A stretch of 64,000 bases of DNA from an uncultured Bacteroidia bacterium (GCA_902762655.1 CACWOZ010000003.1:1-64000), one strand, 5' to 3'. Shown: positions 36,092-45,314, counted from the stretch's first letter. Program-made: numbers and translations. Notes: generated by a model not told the origin, from the letters alone.

Positions 36092-36435
36092 TTTTTCAGG
36101 AGTTCGTCGATATGCTCTGCATAGTCGATGGATGTGTCGAGATAGAACACGAGTTCAGGAACTATGCGTATCTGCTTGCCAATCTTGTGGCCGAGTTCTC
36201 CGCGCAGGGCCTTGTTCTGGTCCTGGAGAGAGAACATCACCTCCGACTGTTTTTCGGAGGGGAAGATGCTGACATAGACCTTGGCTACGGAGAGGTCCGG
36301 GCTGATGCGAACTTCGCTAACCGTGACCATCGCTCCGCCGAAAGCGGCCATACCCTTGCCGCGGATAATCTCCGCCAGGTCTTTCTGTATTTCGCGGGCA
36401 ACCTTCAACTGCCTTGTGGACGGGGCTTTCTCCAT
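36088..36435 (-). CDS. rbfA: Ribosome-binding factor A
   Basis: A 115-residue KH-fold protein needed for late 30S maturation. It begins with TRQLKVAREIQKDLAEIIRG and contains VTVSEVRISPDLSVAKVYVS and the C-terminal PELVFYLDTSIDYAEHIDELL, all typical. It starts 2 bases after tyrS and overlaps the permease gene downstream, so tyrS-rbfA-permease is one operon. Confidence 0.93.
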   Translation of the reverse strand: MEKAPSTRQLKVAREIQKDLAEIIRGKGMAAFGGAMVTVSEVRISPDLSVAKVYVSIFPSEKQSEVMFSLQDQNKALRGELGHKIGKQIRIVPELVFYLDTSIDYAEHIDELLKK

Positions 36436-36437
36436 AA

Positions 36438-37727
36438 CTATTTGACTATGATGATGAAATAATCCTTCTTACCCTTCTGGGCAAGGATGTACTTGCCGTC
36501 GATGATGTGCTCTTCGCCTATCATGCCGGCAGGGTCGGTGAATTTGTCTTTGTTGATGCTGACTCCATTGCCCTGGATCATCTTGCGGGCTTCGCCCTTG
36601 GAGGGGAACACTGCGGTTTCTACGGCAAGGAAATCCTGCACGGGGCAGGGAAGTTTATCCTTTGAGATCTCGAAAGTGGGCACACCGTCGAACACAGCGA
36701 GGAAGGTGCGCTCATCAAGTTTGCGCAGATCCTCCGAGGTGCTCTTGCCGAAAAGCATCTGCGAAGCGGCCACGGCGTTTTCATATTCCTTCTCGCCATG
36801 CACCATGATGGTCACTTCCTTCGCAAGAAGTTTCTGCAGGGTCCTGCGGCCGGGGTCGGCGCGATGCTCTTCGATGGCAGCCTCGATGACGGGACGCTCG
36901 AGCATGGTGAATATCTTTATGTAGCGCTCAGCATCGTCGTCGCTCACGTTGAGCCAGAACTGATAGAACTGGTAGGGCGTAGTGCGCTCTGCATCAAGCC
37001 AGATATTACCCTTTTCGGTCTTGCCGAACTTGCCGCCGTCGCTCTTGGTGATGAGAGGGCAGGTGAGGGCGTAGGCATCCTTTCCGAGCACCTTGCGGAT
37101 GAGTTCGGTGCCGGTGGTGATGTTCCCCCACTGGTCGGCGCCGCCGAGCTGCAGGCGGACGTCATTGTGCTGGTAGAGATAGAGGAAATCGTAGCCCTGG
37201 AGCAGCTGGTAGGTGAATTCGGTGAAGGACATGCCCTCCGAGGAGTCGCGGCTGAGGCGCTTCTTCACGGAGTCTTTGCTCATCATGTAGTTGACTGTGA
37301 TGAGTTTGCCGATATCGCGGGTGAAGTTGATGAAGGTATAGTCCTTCATCCAGTCGTAATTGTTCACCAGCTCAGCCTTGTTGGGAGCATCGGAGTCGAA
37401 GTCGAGGAACTTGCCCAACTGGGCCTTGATGCATGCTACATTGTGGGCAAGGGTGGCCTCGTCGAGAAGATTGCGCTCCGCGCTCTTCATCGAAGGGTCC
37501 CCGATCATGCCGGTGGCACCGCCTACCAGGGCGTAGGGCTTATTGCCGCATGCCTGGAAGTGCTTCAGTATCATAATGCTGACAAGGTGACCGATGTGAA
37601 GGGAGTCGCCAGTGGGGTCGATTCCTACATATGCGGACATCTGTCCTTTAGCCAGTTCTTCTTCCGTTCCCGGGGTGATGTCGTGTATCATCCCGCGCCA
37701 TTTCAGTTCTTCTACAAAATTCTTCAT
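36438..37727 (-). CDS. tyrS: Tyrosyl-tRNA synthetase
   Basis: Class I synthetase of 429 residues charging tRNA-Tyr. Motifs: the HIGH equivalent HIGHLVS near residue 42, the tyrosine-binding YQLLQGYDF, and GADQWGN, with KFGKTEKG as the KMSKS loop. The C-terminal S4 domain starts near residue 360. The open frame extends 37 codons further upstream, but [13 protein letters not shown] at 37727 is the family start. A possible promoter box CAAATTTG lies at 37750-37757. Confidence 0.95.
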   Translation of the reverse strand: MKNFVEELKWRGMIHDITPGTEEELAKGQMSAYVGIDPTGDSLHIGHLVSIMILKHFQACGNKPYALVGGATGMIGDPSMKSAERNLLDEATLAHNVACIKAQLGKFLDFDSDAPNKAELVNNYDWMKDYTFINFTRDIGKLITVNYMMSKDSVKKRLSRDSSEGMSFTEFTYQLLQGYDFLYLYQHNDVRLQLGGADQWGNITTGTELIRKVLGKDAYALTCPLITKSDGGKFGKTEKGNIWLDAERTTPYQFYQFWLNVSDDDAERYIKIFTMLERPVIEAAIEEHRADPGRRTLQKLLAKEVTIMVHGEKEYENAVAASQMLFGKSTSEDLRKLDERTFLAVFDGVPTFEISKDKLPCPVQDFLAVETAVFPSKGEARKMIQGNGVSINKDKFTDPAGMIGEEHIIDGKYILAQKGKKDYFIIIVK

Positions 37728-37749
37728 CGAATGATTTTCTAATAGTCTG

Positions 37750-37757
37750 CAAATTTG
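37750..37757 (-). promoter_or_regulatory. Possible -7 box of tyrS
   Basis: CAAATTTG, itself a palindrome, with GTTG 20 bp upstream at the -33 position. A TAAATTTG on the plus strand at 37770-37777 might serve tpiA. Confidence 0.4.
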
Positions 37758-37786
37758 GTCAATTATTAGTAAATTTGCAACTGCAA

Positions 37787-37847
37787 AGCCGGAGGATGTC
37801 CCACTGCGGAGACATTTTTTTGCGGAGCAACGGGACATCCTCCGGCT
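37787..37847. repeat. 61-bp palindromic element between tyrS and tpiA
   Basis: AGCCGGAGGATGTCCC (37787-37802) and its exact reverse complement (37832-37847) flank a 29-base centre with two copies of TGCGGAG and a T7 run. The centre's TTGCGGAG followed by AGCAA-like bases resembles part of the methyltransferase element. It would lie in the tpiA leader if the plus-strand box at 37770 is used. Confidence 0.75.
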
Positions 37848-37918
37848 GGCATGGGAATTATTCTATTGAGCAGGATTGTCCCCAAAAAGGAAGATAGCAA
37901 TCTAATATTATTATAAAG

Positions 37919-38674
37919 ATGAGAAAGAACATTGTTGCAGGGAACTGGAAGATGAACACAACAGTTCCCGAAGGCGTACAGCTCGCCAAAGAAGTAGTTG
38001 CCAAGGCCGCTGAGGTCCCTGCAGAAGTAGGCCTCATCGTCGCCACCCCTTTCACCCACCTCTGCGCAGTCGCTGGCGTGGTTGGAGGAACCCGCGTAGA
38101 ACTCTCCGCACAGAATTGCGCCGACAAAGAGAAGGGTGCCTACACCGGAGAAGTTTCGGTCGATATGATCAAGTCCACCGGTGCAGGTTGGACCATCCTC
38201 GGCCACTCGGAGCGCAGGCAGTACTACGGCGAGACGGATGCCAAGCTTGTGGAGAAAGTTAAACTCGCCCTTGCAGCAGGCCTCAAGGTCATCCTCTGCG
38301 TAGGTGAGAACCTTGACGAGCGCGAGGCTGGCAAGCACTTCGACGTCGTGAAGGCTCAGACCGAGAACGTCCTCTTCAACTTCACTGCAGAAGATATGAA
38401 GAACATAGTGGTAGCATACGAGCCCGTATGGGCTATCGGCACAGGCAAGACCGCTACCGCTGAGCAGGCAGAGGAGATCCACGCCTGCATCCGCAAGGTG
38501 CTCGCCGGCAAGTTCGGCGCACAGGTTGCCGACGATACCACCATTCTCTACGGTGGCAGCTGCAAGCCCTCCAATGCCAAGGAACTCTTCGCACAGCCCG
38601 ACATCGACGGCGGCCTCATCGGCGGCGCCGCCCTCAAGGCCGACGACTTCATCGGCATCGCACTGTCGTTCTAA
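37919..38674 (+). CDS. tpiA: Triosephosphate isomerase
   Basis: Glycolytic TIM-barrel enzyme of 251 residues interconverting glyceraldehyde-3-phosphate and dihydroxyacetone phosphate. Signature residues: Lys in AGNWKMN (residue 11), His in GHSERR near 96, Glu in [11 protein letters not shown] near 167 and the phosphate-binding GGS and IGGAAL near the end. It stands alone between divergent tyrS and a convergent lipoprotein gene. Confidence 0.97.
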   Translation: MRKNIVAGNWKMNTTVPEGVQLAKEVVAKAAEVPAEVGLIVATPFTHLCAVAGVVGGTRVELSAQNCADKEKGAYTGEVSVDMIKSTGAGWTILGHSERRQYYGETDAKLVEKVKLALAAGLKVILCVGENLDEREAGKHFDVVKAQTENVLFNFTAEDMKNIVVAYEPVWAIGTGKTATAEQAEEIHACIRKVLAGKFGAQVADDTTILYGGSCKPSNAKELFAQPDIDGGLIGGAALKADDFIGIALSF

Positions 38675-38683
38675 GGCAGGCCC

Positions 38684-39100
38684 CTACTCCAGCTCCATCA
38701 CCACTGCGGCGATGCGTGTGCTGGGAGACCAGAGCCAGATTTTTCCTCCTTCGAGCCGGATGACTTCGAAGGAGGTCTTTTTTGTGTGGAGGTCGTCGCC
38801 GGTGGTCCAGGAAGTGGCGCCGTTCACTATCTGGCCTTCGGCCGACGGCATCTCGTCCAGGCGGATGATAAAGAAATCCGACATGTTGTCGGTGTGTATG
38901 CGGAATTCGCTGCGTTCGCGGTTGAATCCTATCTGGCAGGTCAGGGGATTGTAGCGGAAAACGGTATAGCCCTTGATCTCCATGCGTATGGTGCTGTCGA
39001 ACTTGAAATCGTCCGACAGGTTATGCTCCCGGCATCCGGAGAGGCATCCGGCGATGCAGAGGACAGACACGGTAATCAATATGGGCAGGCGCAATCTCAT
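38684..39100 (-). CDS. Hypothetical lipoprotein
   Basis: Unrecognised 138-residue protein. Its N-terminal signal (ITVSVLCIAGCLSGC) has two possible lipobox cysteines. The remainder is mostly beta-strand-like, with a polar TSWTTGDDLHTKKTSF segment. The start overlaps the end of the M6 metalloprotease gene by 4 bases (ATGA), so the two are co-translated; it may be an accessory or inhibitor of that protease, though nothing in the sequence proves it. Confidence 0.65.
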   Translation of the reverse strand: MRLRLPILITVSVLCIAGCLSGCREHNLSDDFKFDSTIRMEIKGYTVFRYNPLTCQIGFNRERSEFRIHTDNMSDFFIIRLDEMPSAEGQIVNGATSWTTGDDLHTKKTSFEVIRLEGGKIWLWSPSTRIAAVVMELE

Positions 39101-40806
39101 TTTATTACCACTTCCTTAATTATTACATCTCTGGAACCGTCGGAATTGGTGATTTCCGCTTTGAGAACACCGTTCCCGGGGATGGCCCACAGACCGTCCG
39201 GCCCCGTGCTTATCGGACGGCCGTTGAAGGTCCAGGAAATCTCCTCATCGACACAGTTGTAGACTATCAGCGGAATGGCAGTCCCTTCCTTTAAACTGCC
39301 GTCACGGTTTCTTGGAGCATCTCCCAGCCATATGAAACGGAATATTCCGTTACGGTAGATCCTGGTCGTAAAAGTGCCGCCGGCAGAGTATGATGCCCCG
39401 TCGGAATAGTAGACGGTGGCCGTATAACGGTAGGTCGTGCGCGGGCTGAGCCCCTTGATGGTGTAACAGTAACGGCTGTCCCCGGCGGCAATGCCGTCCA
39501 CTCTGCCAAGAACCGAATTCTGCGCCGACCATTCCAGCTTGCAGCTGTCCACGGCCCCCAGTTCGGCGGAAACGCTCCATGCGATGATAGCGCTGCTCTG
39601 GAAGACGGATGTGCCGTCTATCTTCAGAGGTTCTACAGCCTTGAATGAGATGTGGCCATCGGCACTGCGGGTGATATCGGTTATGGCGATGCGCCCGGGG
39701 CTGAACACGGCCTTGCCATCCTGCGGCCAGAACATCATCGAACTGTCCGCAGTGTCCGCCTGCGCGGGGATGATAGCGGCGCAGGGGTACTCGGGATTGC
39801 AGTTCACCTGATTATGCTGCCACCTTTGCAGAGCGCTCAGCGTGCGCTGGAAATAGGTAGAGTATCCGGCCGGCGAATCTGACTTGTCTACTTTATATAT
39901 AAGCATACCCTCGCCGCCGATGAAGGCATCTCTCCCTTCCGCCTTGCGGTTTTCCAATAGATAATATCTGTTTTCGGTGTAGGTGGGGATCTTGAAGAAG
40001 CGCCCGGACAGGTGGATGGGCTCCAGGGTGTAGTCGCCTACGTTGTCCAGCACTTCGCATCGGCCGATCTTCAGGATCTCCCTTTCTATCGCATTCAGAT
40101 TGGGCGGAGTCCTGCCGCCGTCATTGTTCAGCCCCAGTGCCATAAGGCTGGTATTGCCGAGACCGGGACAGAGCCCTCCACTGGATTCCCCGTCGGTATC
40201 GTACATGTCTTTGAGGCCGAGGATATGCCCGAATTCATGGGCGATCACCCCGATTCCGGCAACGGTGCTGTCCGCGGCGAATTCACTGACCAACGCGAAG
40301 CCCTTCAGTTTGTAACGGAGGGAGTAGGGAATGTCTTTGTCTTCAAGTTCAGAGTACTCCGGCCAGAACTGGTTTTCTCCTCCTCCTGCTGCCTCGGAAA
40401 TGCCCGGGGTTATGAAGATTATATCGTTGATGAATCCGTCTTTATCGTTGTCGTAGACGGAGTAGTCAATCCTGCCGTAATTGTTTCGATAGACGTTGAG
40501 GGCCATCTTGTATGCAAGGGCATCTCTCTTGTAGGATGTATTCGACCCGAAAATCGAGTAATTGCCGCTGATACTGTTTATGGGGGCAATATCGAAAATA
40601 AAATCAAGGCTGTCCCGGAACTGATGCTTATAGTAGGCGGCAAGCTCGGATGCGATGCTGTCGATGGTTTCTGGCGGTGTGCTGAATTTAAGGTCCGAGA
40701 ATTCGACCGGGAAGATCAGGGTTCTGTGCGCTTTCTGTGCATGTAACCGGCATGCACCGGTAACGGTCAGCACAATGGCGAGGAGTATGGGAATGACCCT
40801 TTTCAT
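39097..40806 (-). CDS. Secreted M6-family metalloprotease
   Basis: Predicted zinc endopeptidase of 569 residues. After a signal peptide (AIVLTVTGACRLHA) the catalytic domain carries His190, Glu191 and His194 in AHEFGHILGLKD. A calcium-loop-like YDNDKDGF precedes it near residue 118. A fibronectin-like domain follows (about 420-500), then a short Ig-like C-terminus (SWTFNGRPI). The ATG at 40806 is chosen because TATCTTTA ends 5 nt before it; an ATG two codons upstream overlaps that box. It is coupled to the downstream small lipoprotein gene. Confidence 0.85.
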   Translation of the reverse strand: MKRVIPILLAIVLTVTGACRLHAQKAHRTLIFPVEFSDLKFSTPPETIDSIASELAAYYKHQFRDSLDFIFDIAPINSISGNYSIFGSNTSYKRDALAYKMALNVYRNNYGRIDYSVYDNDKDGFINDIIFITPGISEAAGGGENQFWPEYSELEDKDIPYSLRYKLKGFALVSEFAADSTVAGIGVIAHEFGHILGLKDMYDTDGESSGGLCPGLGNTSLMALGLNNDGGRTPPNLNAIEREILKIGRCEVLDNVGDYTLEPIHLSGRFFKIPTYTENRYYLLENRKAEGRDAFIGGEGMLIYKVDKSDSPAGYSTYFQRTLSALQRWQHNQVNCNPEYPCAAIIPAQADTADSSMMFWPQDGKAVFSPGRIAITDITRSADGHISFKAVEPLKIDGTSVFQSSAIIAWSVSAELGAVDSCKLEWSAQNSVLGRVDGIAAGDSRYCYTIKGLSPRTTYRYTATVYYSDGASYSAGGTFTTRIYRNGIFRFIWLGDAPRNRDGSLKEGTAIPLIVYNCVDEEISWTFNGRPISTGPDGLWAIPGNGVLKAEITNSDGSRDVIIKEVVIK

Positions 40807-40811
40807 CGCCA

Positions 40812-40819
40812 TAAAGATA
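40812..40819 (-). promoter_or_regulatory. -7 box of the M6 protease gene
   Basis: TATCTTTA on the minus strand, one mismatch from consensus, 5 nt before the start codon. Confidence 0.45.
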
Positions 40820-40831
40820 GTAAAAGAAGGA

Positions 40832-40865
40832 TAAAAAAGCAAAGGGCCGCCAGCCTCACGGCCCT
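40832..40865 (-). terminator. Terminator downstream of the histone-like gene
   Basis: AGGGCCG pairs with CGGCCCT around a nine-base loop; on the minus strand TTGCTTTTTT follows. It is about 90 bases beyond the histone-like gene. Confidence 0.7.
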
Positions 40866-40955
40866 CGACCCTTAGACGTGTACTAAAACCTAAACCTGCA
40901 ATATAGATGCAGATGGTTTTATAAACGTTGCAATTATATTTGCAAAAAATGCAAA

Positions 40956-41132
40956 TTATTTCTTTGCCTCAGCAACAGATACTGCACGGAATTCCTTGAG
41001 GTCCTTCATGAGGGCGAGAGCAGCCTTGCGTGCGCGGGCACCTGCAGCCTTATTTCCCTTAACGATCTGAGCCTCAGCGTTTACCTGGAAATCAGCGATT
41101 TCAGCATTGATCTTTTCAACAAGCTTTTTCAT
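40956..41132 (-). CDS. Histone H1-like protein
   Basis: A 58-residue basic protein: MKKLVEKINAEIADF, then KGNKAAGARARKAALAL and KEFRAVSVAEAKK. It matches the small histone H1-like proteins (Hc1 type) conserved in Bacteroidota, presumed nucleoid-binding. It is transcribed alone: a TATCTTGC box with TTTG about 20 bp upstream lies some 60 bases before the ATG, and a terminator follows. Family assignment is confident; DNA binding is inferred. Confidence 0.9.
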   Translation of the reverse strand: MKKLVEKINAEIADFQVNAEAQIVKGNKAAGARARKAALALMKDLKEFRAVSVAEAKK

Positions 41133-41249
41133 TTTTGTGTAATTTAATGGTTTATAAAATAGTAACGTTATGTAGCTCTACAATAGCAAGTGGCAAGATA
41201 ATCAATAACTTAAAGATTTGCAAAGGTTTTTTGAAAAAAATTGAATTTT

Positions 41250-41828
41250 TCAGCCTTTTTTGGCGTTAAGAGCGTTCATTGCACGGTCTGGACCCACGAA
41301 AATCCAGTCAATAACGCCCTGTATCACCTTCTGGGACAGTTCCGGCATCAGAGCTTTTTCCTCTTCGGTCAAAGCGCCCAGCACATAGTCGACCTGCCCC
41401 CCTTGCGCGAAGTCGTGCCCAACCCCCATACGGATGCGGGCATAGTCCTTTGTCCCTATTGTCTCCTCGATGTTCTTGAGCCCGTTGTGCCCTCCGTCGC
41501 TGCCGCTCCTGCGCATGCGGATTGTGCCGAACGGCAGGTTGATATCGTCGCAGATAACGATGGTGCGCTCTATCGTAACGGGCAGTTTCGTAAGATAATA
41601 CCTGACTGCGTTGCCGCTCAGGTTCATGTAGGTGGAAGGCTTGAGGAGATAGATATTCCTTCCCTTGATGCTGAGGGCTGCAACGTCACCGTAGCGATGT
41701 GTTTCAAAAGCAGTATTGGATGCGTGAGCCCACGCATCCAATACCATGAAACCCATGTTGTGGCGGGTTCCGGCGTACTCCGGGCCGATATTGCCCAGTC
41801 CTGCCACCAGATAACTCTCGCCTGCCAT
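41250..41828 (-). CDS. pth: Peptidyl-tRNA hydrolase
   Basis: A 192-residue enzyme releasing tRNA from aborted peptidyl-tRNAs. Motifs: LVAGLGNIGPEYAGTRHNMGF (Asn and His20-22 region), PSTYMNLSG near 64, and GGHNGLKNI near 112. It follows rplY by 11 bases in the same leftward unit, a common pairing. Confidence 0.95.
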   Translation of the reverse strand: MAGESYLVAGLGNIGPEYAGTRHNMGFMVLDAWAHASNTAFETHRYGDVAALSIKGRNIYLLKPSTYMNLSGNAVRYYLTKLPVTIERTIVICDDINLPFGTIRMRRSGSDGGHNGLKNIEETIGTKDYARIRMGVGHDFAQGGQVDYVLGALTEEEKALMPELSQKVIQGVIDWIFVGPDRAMNALNAKKG

Positions 41829-41839
41829 GTCCGGGGATT

Positions 41840-42421
41840 TTATTCAGCCTCGGCTGCTGCGCTGGTGTCCACGTTGCGGGTGGTCTTGACGAGGCAGAGG
41901 ATGGCATCCTTGTCGGTAAGGACGGAAACCTTTTCGATCTTCACGTCACCGGCCTTGATCTTCTTGTCGAGGTCGAGTTTGGTGATGTCGATGGTGATGT
42001 CGTCAGGAAGGTTCTCCATCTGTGCGCTGATGCGCAGGCTCCTTGCACCGGGAACGAACTTACCACCCTTCTGTACGCCGATTGCGTGGCCTTCGAACTT
42101 GATAGGCACGTTGATGGCGATAGGCTTCTTGTCGTCCACTGCGAGGAAGTCGATGTGGAGGCAGTTGTCCTTCACGGGATGGAACTGCAACTCGTGGAGA
42201 ATCACGGTGTAGTTGTTCTTGCCGTCGAGGGTGAGGTCGATGATGTGGGAATAAGGAGTGGAAAGAAGACCTTTGAGATCTTTTTCGTTAACGGTGAAGA
42301 GAATGTTCTCGATACCGTTTCCATACAGATTGCAAGGGACGAGGCCCTGCTTGCGGAAAGCCTTGATGACGGCTTTGTTTCCAACCTTACGGGTCTCCCC
42401 GTTAAGTGCGAAATGCTTCAT
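41840..42421 (-). CDS. rplY: 50S ribosomal protein L25 (Ctc form)
   Basis: A 193-residue bL25 of the long Ctc type. The 5S rRNA-binding domain (1-95; VPCNLYGNG, VTVNEKDLK) is followed by the C-terminal beta domain (VPIKFEGHAIGVQKGG) and a short acidic tail. It is co-transcribed with pth. The predicted promoter at 42517-42548 gives a leader of about 90 bases containing two hairpins, so regulation by leader structure is possible. Confidence 0.93.
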   Translation of the reverse strand: MKHFALNGETRKVGNKAVIKAFRKQGLVPCNLYGNGIENILFTVNEKDLKGLLSTPYSHIIDLTLDGKNNYTVILHELQFHPVKDNCLHIDFLAVDDKKPIAINVPIKFEGHAIGVQKGGKFVPGARSLRISAQMENLPDDITIDITKLDLDKKIKAGDVKIEKVSVLTDKDAILCLVKTTRNVDTSAAAEAE

Positions 42422-42450
42422 TTCAGTTAATTGTTAAAATGTGTTACTCA

Positions 42451-42502
42451 ATCCGGAAAACAGGGTCCGGATCCCATTGCACCAAAGCCCCTTAGGGGTT
42501 TT
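42451..42502 (-). promoter_or_regulatory. Hairpins in the rplY leader
   Basis: Two stems fall between the predicted start of transcription and the rplY ATG: ATCCGGA/TCCGGAT (42451-42472) and AAGCCCC/GGGGTTT-type CCCC/GGGG with a TTA loop (about 42486-42499). The second could also terminate the upstream protease transcript. A role in ribosomal-protein feedback is speculative. Confidence 0.4.
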
Positions 42503-42516
42503 ATGAAATGCGGGCG

Positions 42517-42548
42517 CAAATATATGAATTTTTGCTTATTCTACCAAA
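42517..42548 (-). promoter_or_regulatory. Promoter of rplY-pth
   Basis: On the minus strand -33 TTTG (42545-42548), a 20-bp spacer and -7 TATATTTG (42517-42524). The -33 box lies in the last codons of the clostripain-like gene. Confidence 0.7.
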
Positions 42549-43813
42549 TTTGTAGCTCTGTTCCATGCAAGAGTCCGGTAAAAATCATTCAGCTGCGAAT
42601 CTTCCTTGCCATCTTTGTCTTTGGTCGCGGAAGGCAGATACATACTGAGACCGCTGAAAACCTTTATTTCAATTCCGAGGAACTGGGGTGTTGCAGCCTT
42701 GTAGCTGATGCAGGCGTCGAGCGCTGTTTCGAGTGCCGACTTTTCGTCATCAGAAATCCCGGCTTTTACAAGCACATCCTCCAAATCGAAAAACCAGTGG
42801 TAATTAACCCGGAAATATTTTTGGATTCCGGTGCCTGCTTCCAGGGCGGCTATCTCGCTGCGATATTTTTCGAACAGATTCTTGCAGATGGCGGCGAGAG
42901 CCGGAAGGGCTTCTGTTTTCACGACGCTTATAGTAGCGGACCGGAGAGCGCCGCTCTGACTGTCGTAATGCTCGAAATACTGTCTGCAGAAGCTGTCAAT
43001 GTCAGGTTTGTCCGAAAGCAGGCTGCTGATATCGGAGTAGTCGAAGCCTGTGGCAAGCACCTCGGTGGGCGAGAAAGCGATTTTGTCAGCCACATCTTTC
43101 AGTTCGTAGGCCACTTCGATCCCTCCCATGAGACAGGCGTCGAAAAGCAGGTAGTCCAGATGGATGGGGATGGCCCTGGCCATACTTTGGATCGACATCT
43201 CAACAGAATAATTGACGGATTCATTCTGCTTTACCTCCGCTCCGAAGGTCTTGACTTTGGGAACATCCGGATCATTGTTGTAAAGATATCGGGGCAGGCC
43301 GTCCGTTTCATGCTTGCGGCGTGACATCTGGATTACACTGCCGCTGCTATATTTTCCGGCTGGCAGCCAGCCGGTGCCGTGCGAGGAGACGACCAGGCCG
43401 TAATGGGCATCGGGGAACAACTCGTGCACCTTGTCCAGGACTTCCTTCATTACTTCCGGATCCGTAGCGAAGCGGTTTTTGTCTATGGTGAGCAGGGTGT
43501 CTGCTTCAAGCTTGCCGAATTCTTGGGTGAGTTGGATAAGATGCGATTCTGTCAGGGTCTTGAAGTTGCTGTCATCCACGGACAAATGGGAGAATACCAG
43601 CATCCTGTGCTTGGAGCCGGGGAACGGCAGGACCCCTTTTTTGAGAACCTCTATGTTTCTTTTTATGTCGGAAGACAGGTTGTTGAAGCCGGCGCAATAG
43701 TATAGCGTAACGAATTCCTTTTTTGGGAAGGAACTGCGGTCGGATTCTTTGCTGCATCCCCAGGCAAGCAAGGTCAGGAGAATGGCAACTATGGCGATAG
43801 TCTTCTTGAGCAT
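42536..43813 (-). CDS. Clostripain-family (C11) cysteine peptidase lipoprotein
   Basis: Predicted 425-residue secreted protease. The lipobox is LLAWGC (Cys20). The catalytic dyad is His145 in VVSSHGTGW and Cys227 in LLFDACLMGG, the C11 pattern. Family members cleave after Arg or Lys and are often autoprocessed. The start lies 6 nt after TATATTTG and is divergent from xerD. Confidence 0.9.
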   Translation of the reverse strand: MLKKTIAIVAILLTLLAWGCSKESDRSSFPKKEFVTLYYCAGFNNLSSDIKRNIEVLKKGVLPFPGSKHRMLVFSHLSVDDSNFKTLTESHLIQLTQEFGKLEADTLLTIDKNRFATDPEVMKEVLDKVHELFPDAHYGLVVSSHGTGWLPAGKYSSGSVIQMSRRKHETDGLPRYLYNNDPDVPKVKTFGAEVKQNESVNYSVEMSIQSMARAIPIHLDYLLFDACLMGGIEVAYELKDVADKIAFSPTEVLATGFDYSDISSLLSDKPDIDSFCRQYFEHYDSQSGALRSATISVVKTEALPALAAICKNLFEKYRSEIAALEAGTGIQKYFRVNYHWFFDLEDVLVKAGISDDEKSALETALDACISYKAATPQFLGIEIKVFSGLSMYLPSATKDKDGKEDSQLNDFYRTLAWNRATNLVE

Positions 43814-43819
43814 AGTTTA

Positions 43820-43849
43820 CAAATATACTACTTTTTTTGTTTATCTTTG
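43820..43849. promoter_or_regulatory. Divergent -7 boxes of the C11 protease gene and xerD
   Basis: Minus-strand TATATTTG (43820-43827) ends 6 nt before the protease ATG; plus-strand TATCTTTG (43842-43849) ends 7 nt before the xerD ATG. Only 14 bases separate the boxes. Confidence 0.65.
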
Positions 43850-43856
43850 TAATAAC

Positions 43857-44741
43857 ATGGCCGGGGATTCCAAAAGATTGCTTAAGGACTACCGCTATTA
43901 TCTGCGGATAGAGAGAAAGATGTCGCCGAATACGGTGGCATCGTACTGCTCCGATGTGAATTTTTTCCTGGACGGCACCGACTCGGATGTACGCTGCGTC
44001 GGGAGCGAAGCCATCGCTTCATTTCTGGCAGAGAGGGCGGAAGATGTATCGAAGCGCAGCCAGGCCCGCCGGTTGAGCGCCCTTCGTTCTTTCTTCGACT
44101 GGCTTATCATGGAAGGGGAGAGGGCGGACAATCCCTGCGATGCCGTAGACCAGCCCAAGCTCGGCCGCTATCTTCCGGAAGTGCTTTCGGTTGAGGAAGT
44201 TACGGCGATAATAGAAGGGGTGGACACCCACACCTGGCAGGGTGTCAGGGACAGGGCTATCCTGGAGATACTCTACGGCTGCGGACTGCGGGTCTCCGAA
44301 GTATGTTCTCTAAAGATTTCGAATGTATATGTCAGCGAAGGCTTCGTGCGGGTTGTCGGGAAAGGAGATAAAGAACGCCTGGTGCCCATAGGAGGGGCCG
44401 CGGTGGATGCTTTCGAAGAGTGGCTGTCAATGCGGCCCGAAGCGGTGGCTCCGGCATTCGACGACTATGCTTTCCTGAACCGCTTCGGCAAGCCGTTGAG
44501 CCGGATCTCAGTGTTCAACATGGTAAAGAAGGCGGCGTTGCTGGCCGGTGTCACAAAAGAGATATCCCCTCATACTTTCCGCCATAGTTTCGCGACGCAT
44601 CTGATCGAGAACGGCGCCGACCTGCGTGTGGTGCAGGAAATGCTGGGCCACGAGAGTATCCTCACAACCGAACTCTATACCCACATCGACTCCGCCACAT
44701 GGCAGAAAGCGATCCTGGAGCATCATCCTCGCAGATGGTAA
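43857..44741 (+). CDS. xerD: Tyrosine recombinase XerD/XerC
   Basis: Site-specific recombinase of 294 residues resolving chromosome dimers at dif. An N-terminal SAM-like core-binding domain (1-85) precedes the catalytic domain, whose active residues are visible: Arg in GCGLRVSE near 147, Lys in GKGDKER, His and Arg in SPHTFRHSFATHL, His in LGHESI and the nucleophile Tyr in TTELYTHI near 277. It is the XerCD subfamily by length and motifs; the choice of XerD over XerC is from similarity only. Confidence 0.88.
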   Translation: MAGDSKRLLKDYRYYLRIERKMSPNTVASYCSDVNFFLDGTDSDVRCVGSEAIASFLAERAEDVSKRSQARRLSALRSFFDWLIMEGERADNPCDAVDQPKLGRYLPEVLSVEEVTAIIEGVDTHTWQGVRDRAILEILYGCGLRVSEVCSLKISNVYVSEGFVRVVGKGDKERLVPIGGAAVDAFEEWLSMRPEAVAPAFDDYAFLNRFGKPLSRISVFNMVKKAALLAGVTKEISPHTFRHSFATHLIENGADLRVVQEMLGHESILTTELYTHIDSATWQKAILEHHPRRW

Positions 44742-45314
44742 TCAGTCTTCAGCGAGAGCTTTGTTGAAGCATTCGCGGCAGAGGGGCTCGTAGATGTCCT
44801 TCTCGCCGAGCACAACCAGTTTGCGGCTCTTGCTGAGGCGATGGGAGTGGTTGGCGAGACCACCGCACTTGACGCAGATGGCGTGCACTTTCTGCACGTC
44901 TTCGGCTATGGCCATAAGGGCCGGGATGGGGCCGAAGGGCTTGCCGAGATAGTCGGTGTCGAGGCCGGCGGCAATCACGCGGACGCCGCGATTTGCCAGG
45001 GCCTGGCAGACTGCTGCCAGATTCTCTCCGAAAAACTGCGCTTCGTCAATACCGACAACTTGTACCTCGGGGCCGATCTTGAGCATCTCCGCGGCATCCT
45101 TGATGGGCTTGCTGGTGATTCTGTGGGAGTCGTGGGAGACCACCTCGACATCGGAGTAACGGTTGTCCACCGATGGTTTGAAGATTGCTATCACCTGGTT
45201 TGCGAACTGGGCCCTGCGGAGCCTGCGGATGAGTTCTTCCGTTTTTCCCGAGAACATCGAGCCGCACACAACTTCGATGCAGCCCCTCTTTTTGGTATTG
45301 TTTTCTGCGTACAT
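44742..45314 (-). CDS. tdk: Thymidine kinase
   Basis: Type II thymidine kinase of 190 residues phosphorylating thymidine for salvage. P-loop GSMFSGKT at residues 18-25; DEAQFF near 95; two zinc-type Cys pairs (CVKCGG and CREC) near the end. The ATG at 45314 is preferred over an upstream TTG at 45347 that lies within the promoter box. It converges on xerD with no gap and is divergent from rsmI. Confidence 0.93.
   Translation of the reverse strand: MYAENNTKKRGCIEVVCGSMFSGKTEELIRRLRRAQFANQVIAIFKPSVDNRYSDVEVVSHDSHRITSKPIKDAAEMLKIGPEVQVVGIDEAQFFGENLAAVCQALANRGVRVIAAGLDTDYLGKPFGPIPALMAIAEDVQKVHAICVKCGGLANHSHRLSKSRKLVVLGEKDIYEPLCRECFNKALAED

Noticed and set aside
36049..36462. Plus-strand frame opposite the permease and rbfA genes
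   Set aside because: It spans the overlapping junction of two well-supported minus-strand genes and shows no recognisable features.
43857..44741. Tyrosine recombinase considered as an integrase of a mobile island
   Set aside because: Length, motifs and housekeeping neighbours fit chromosomal XerD/XerC; no att repeats or cargo genes lie beside it.
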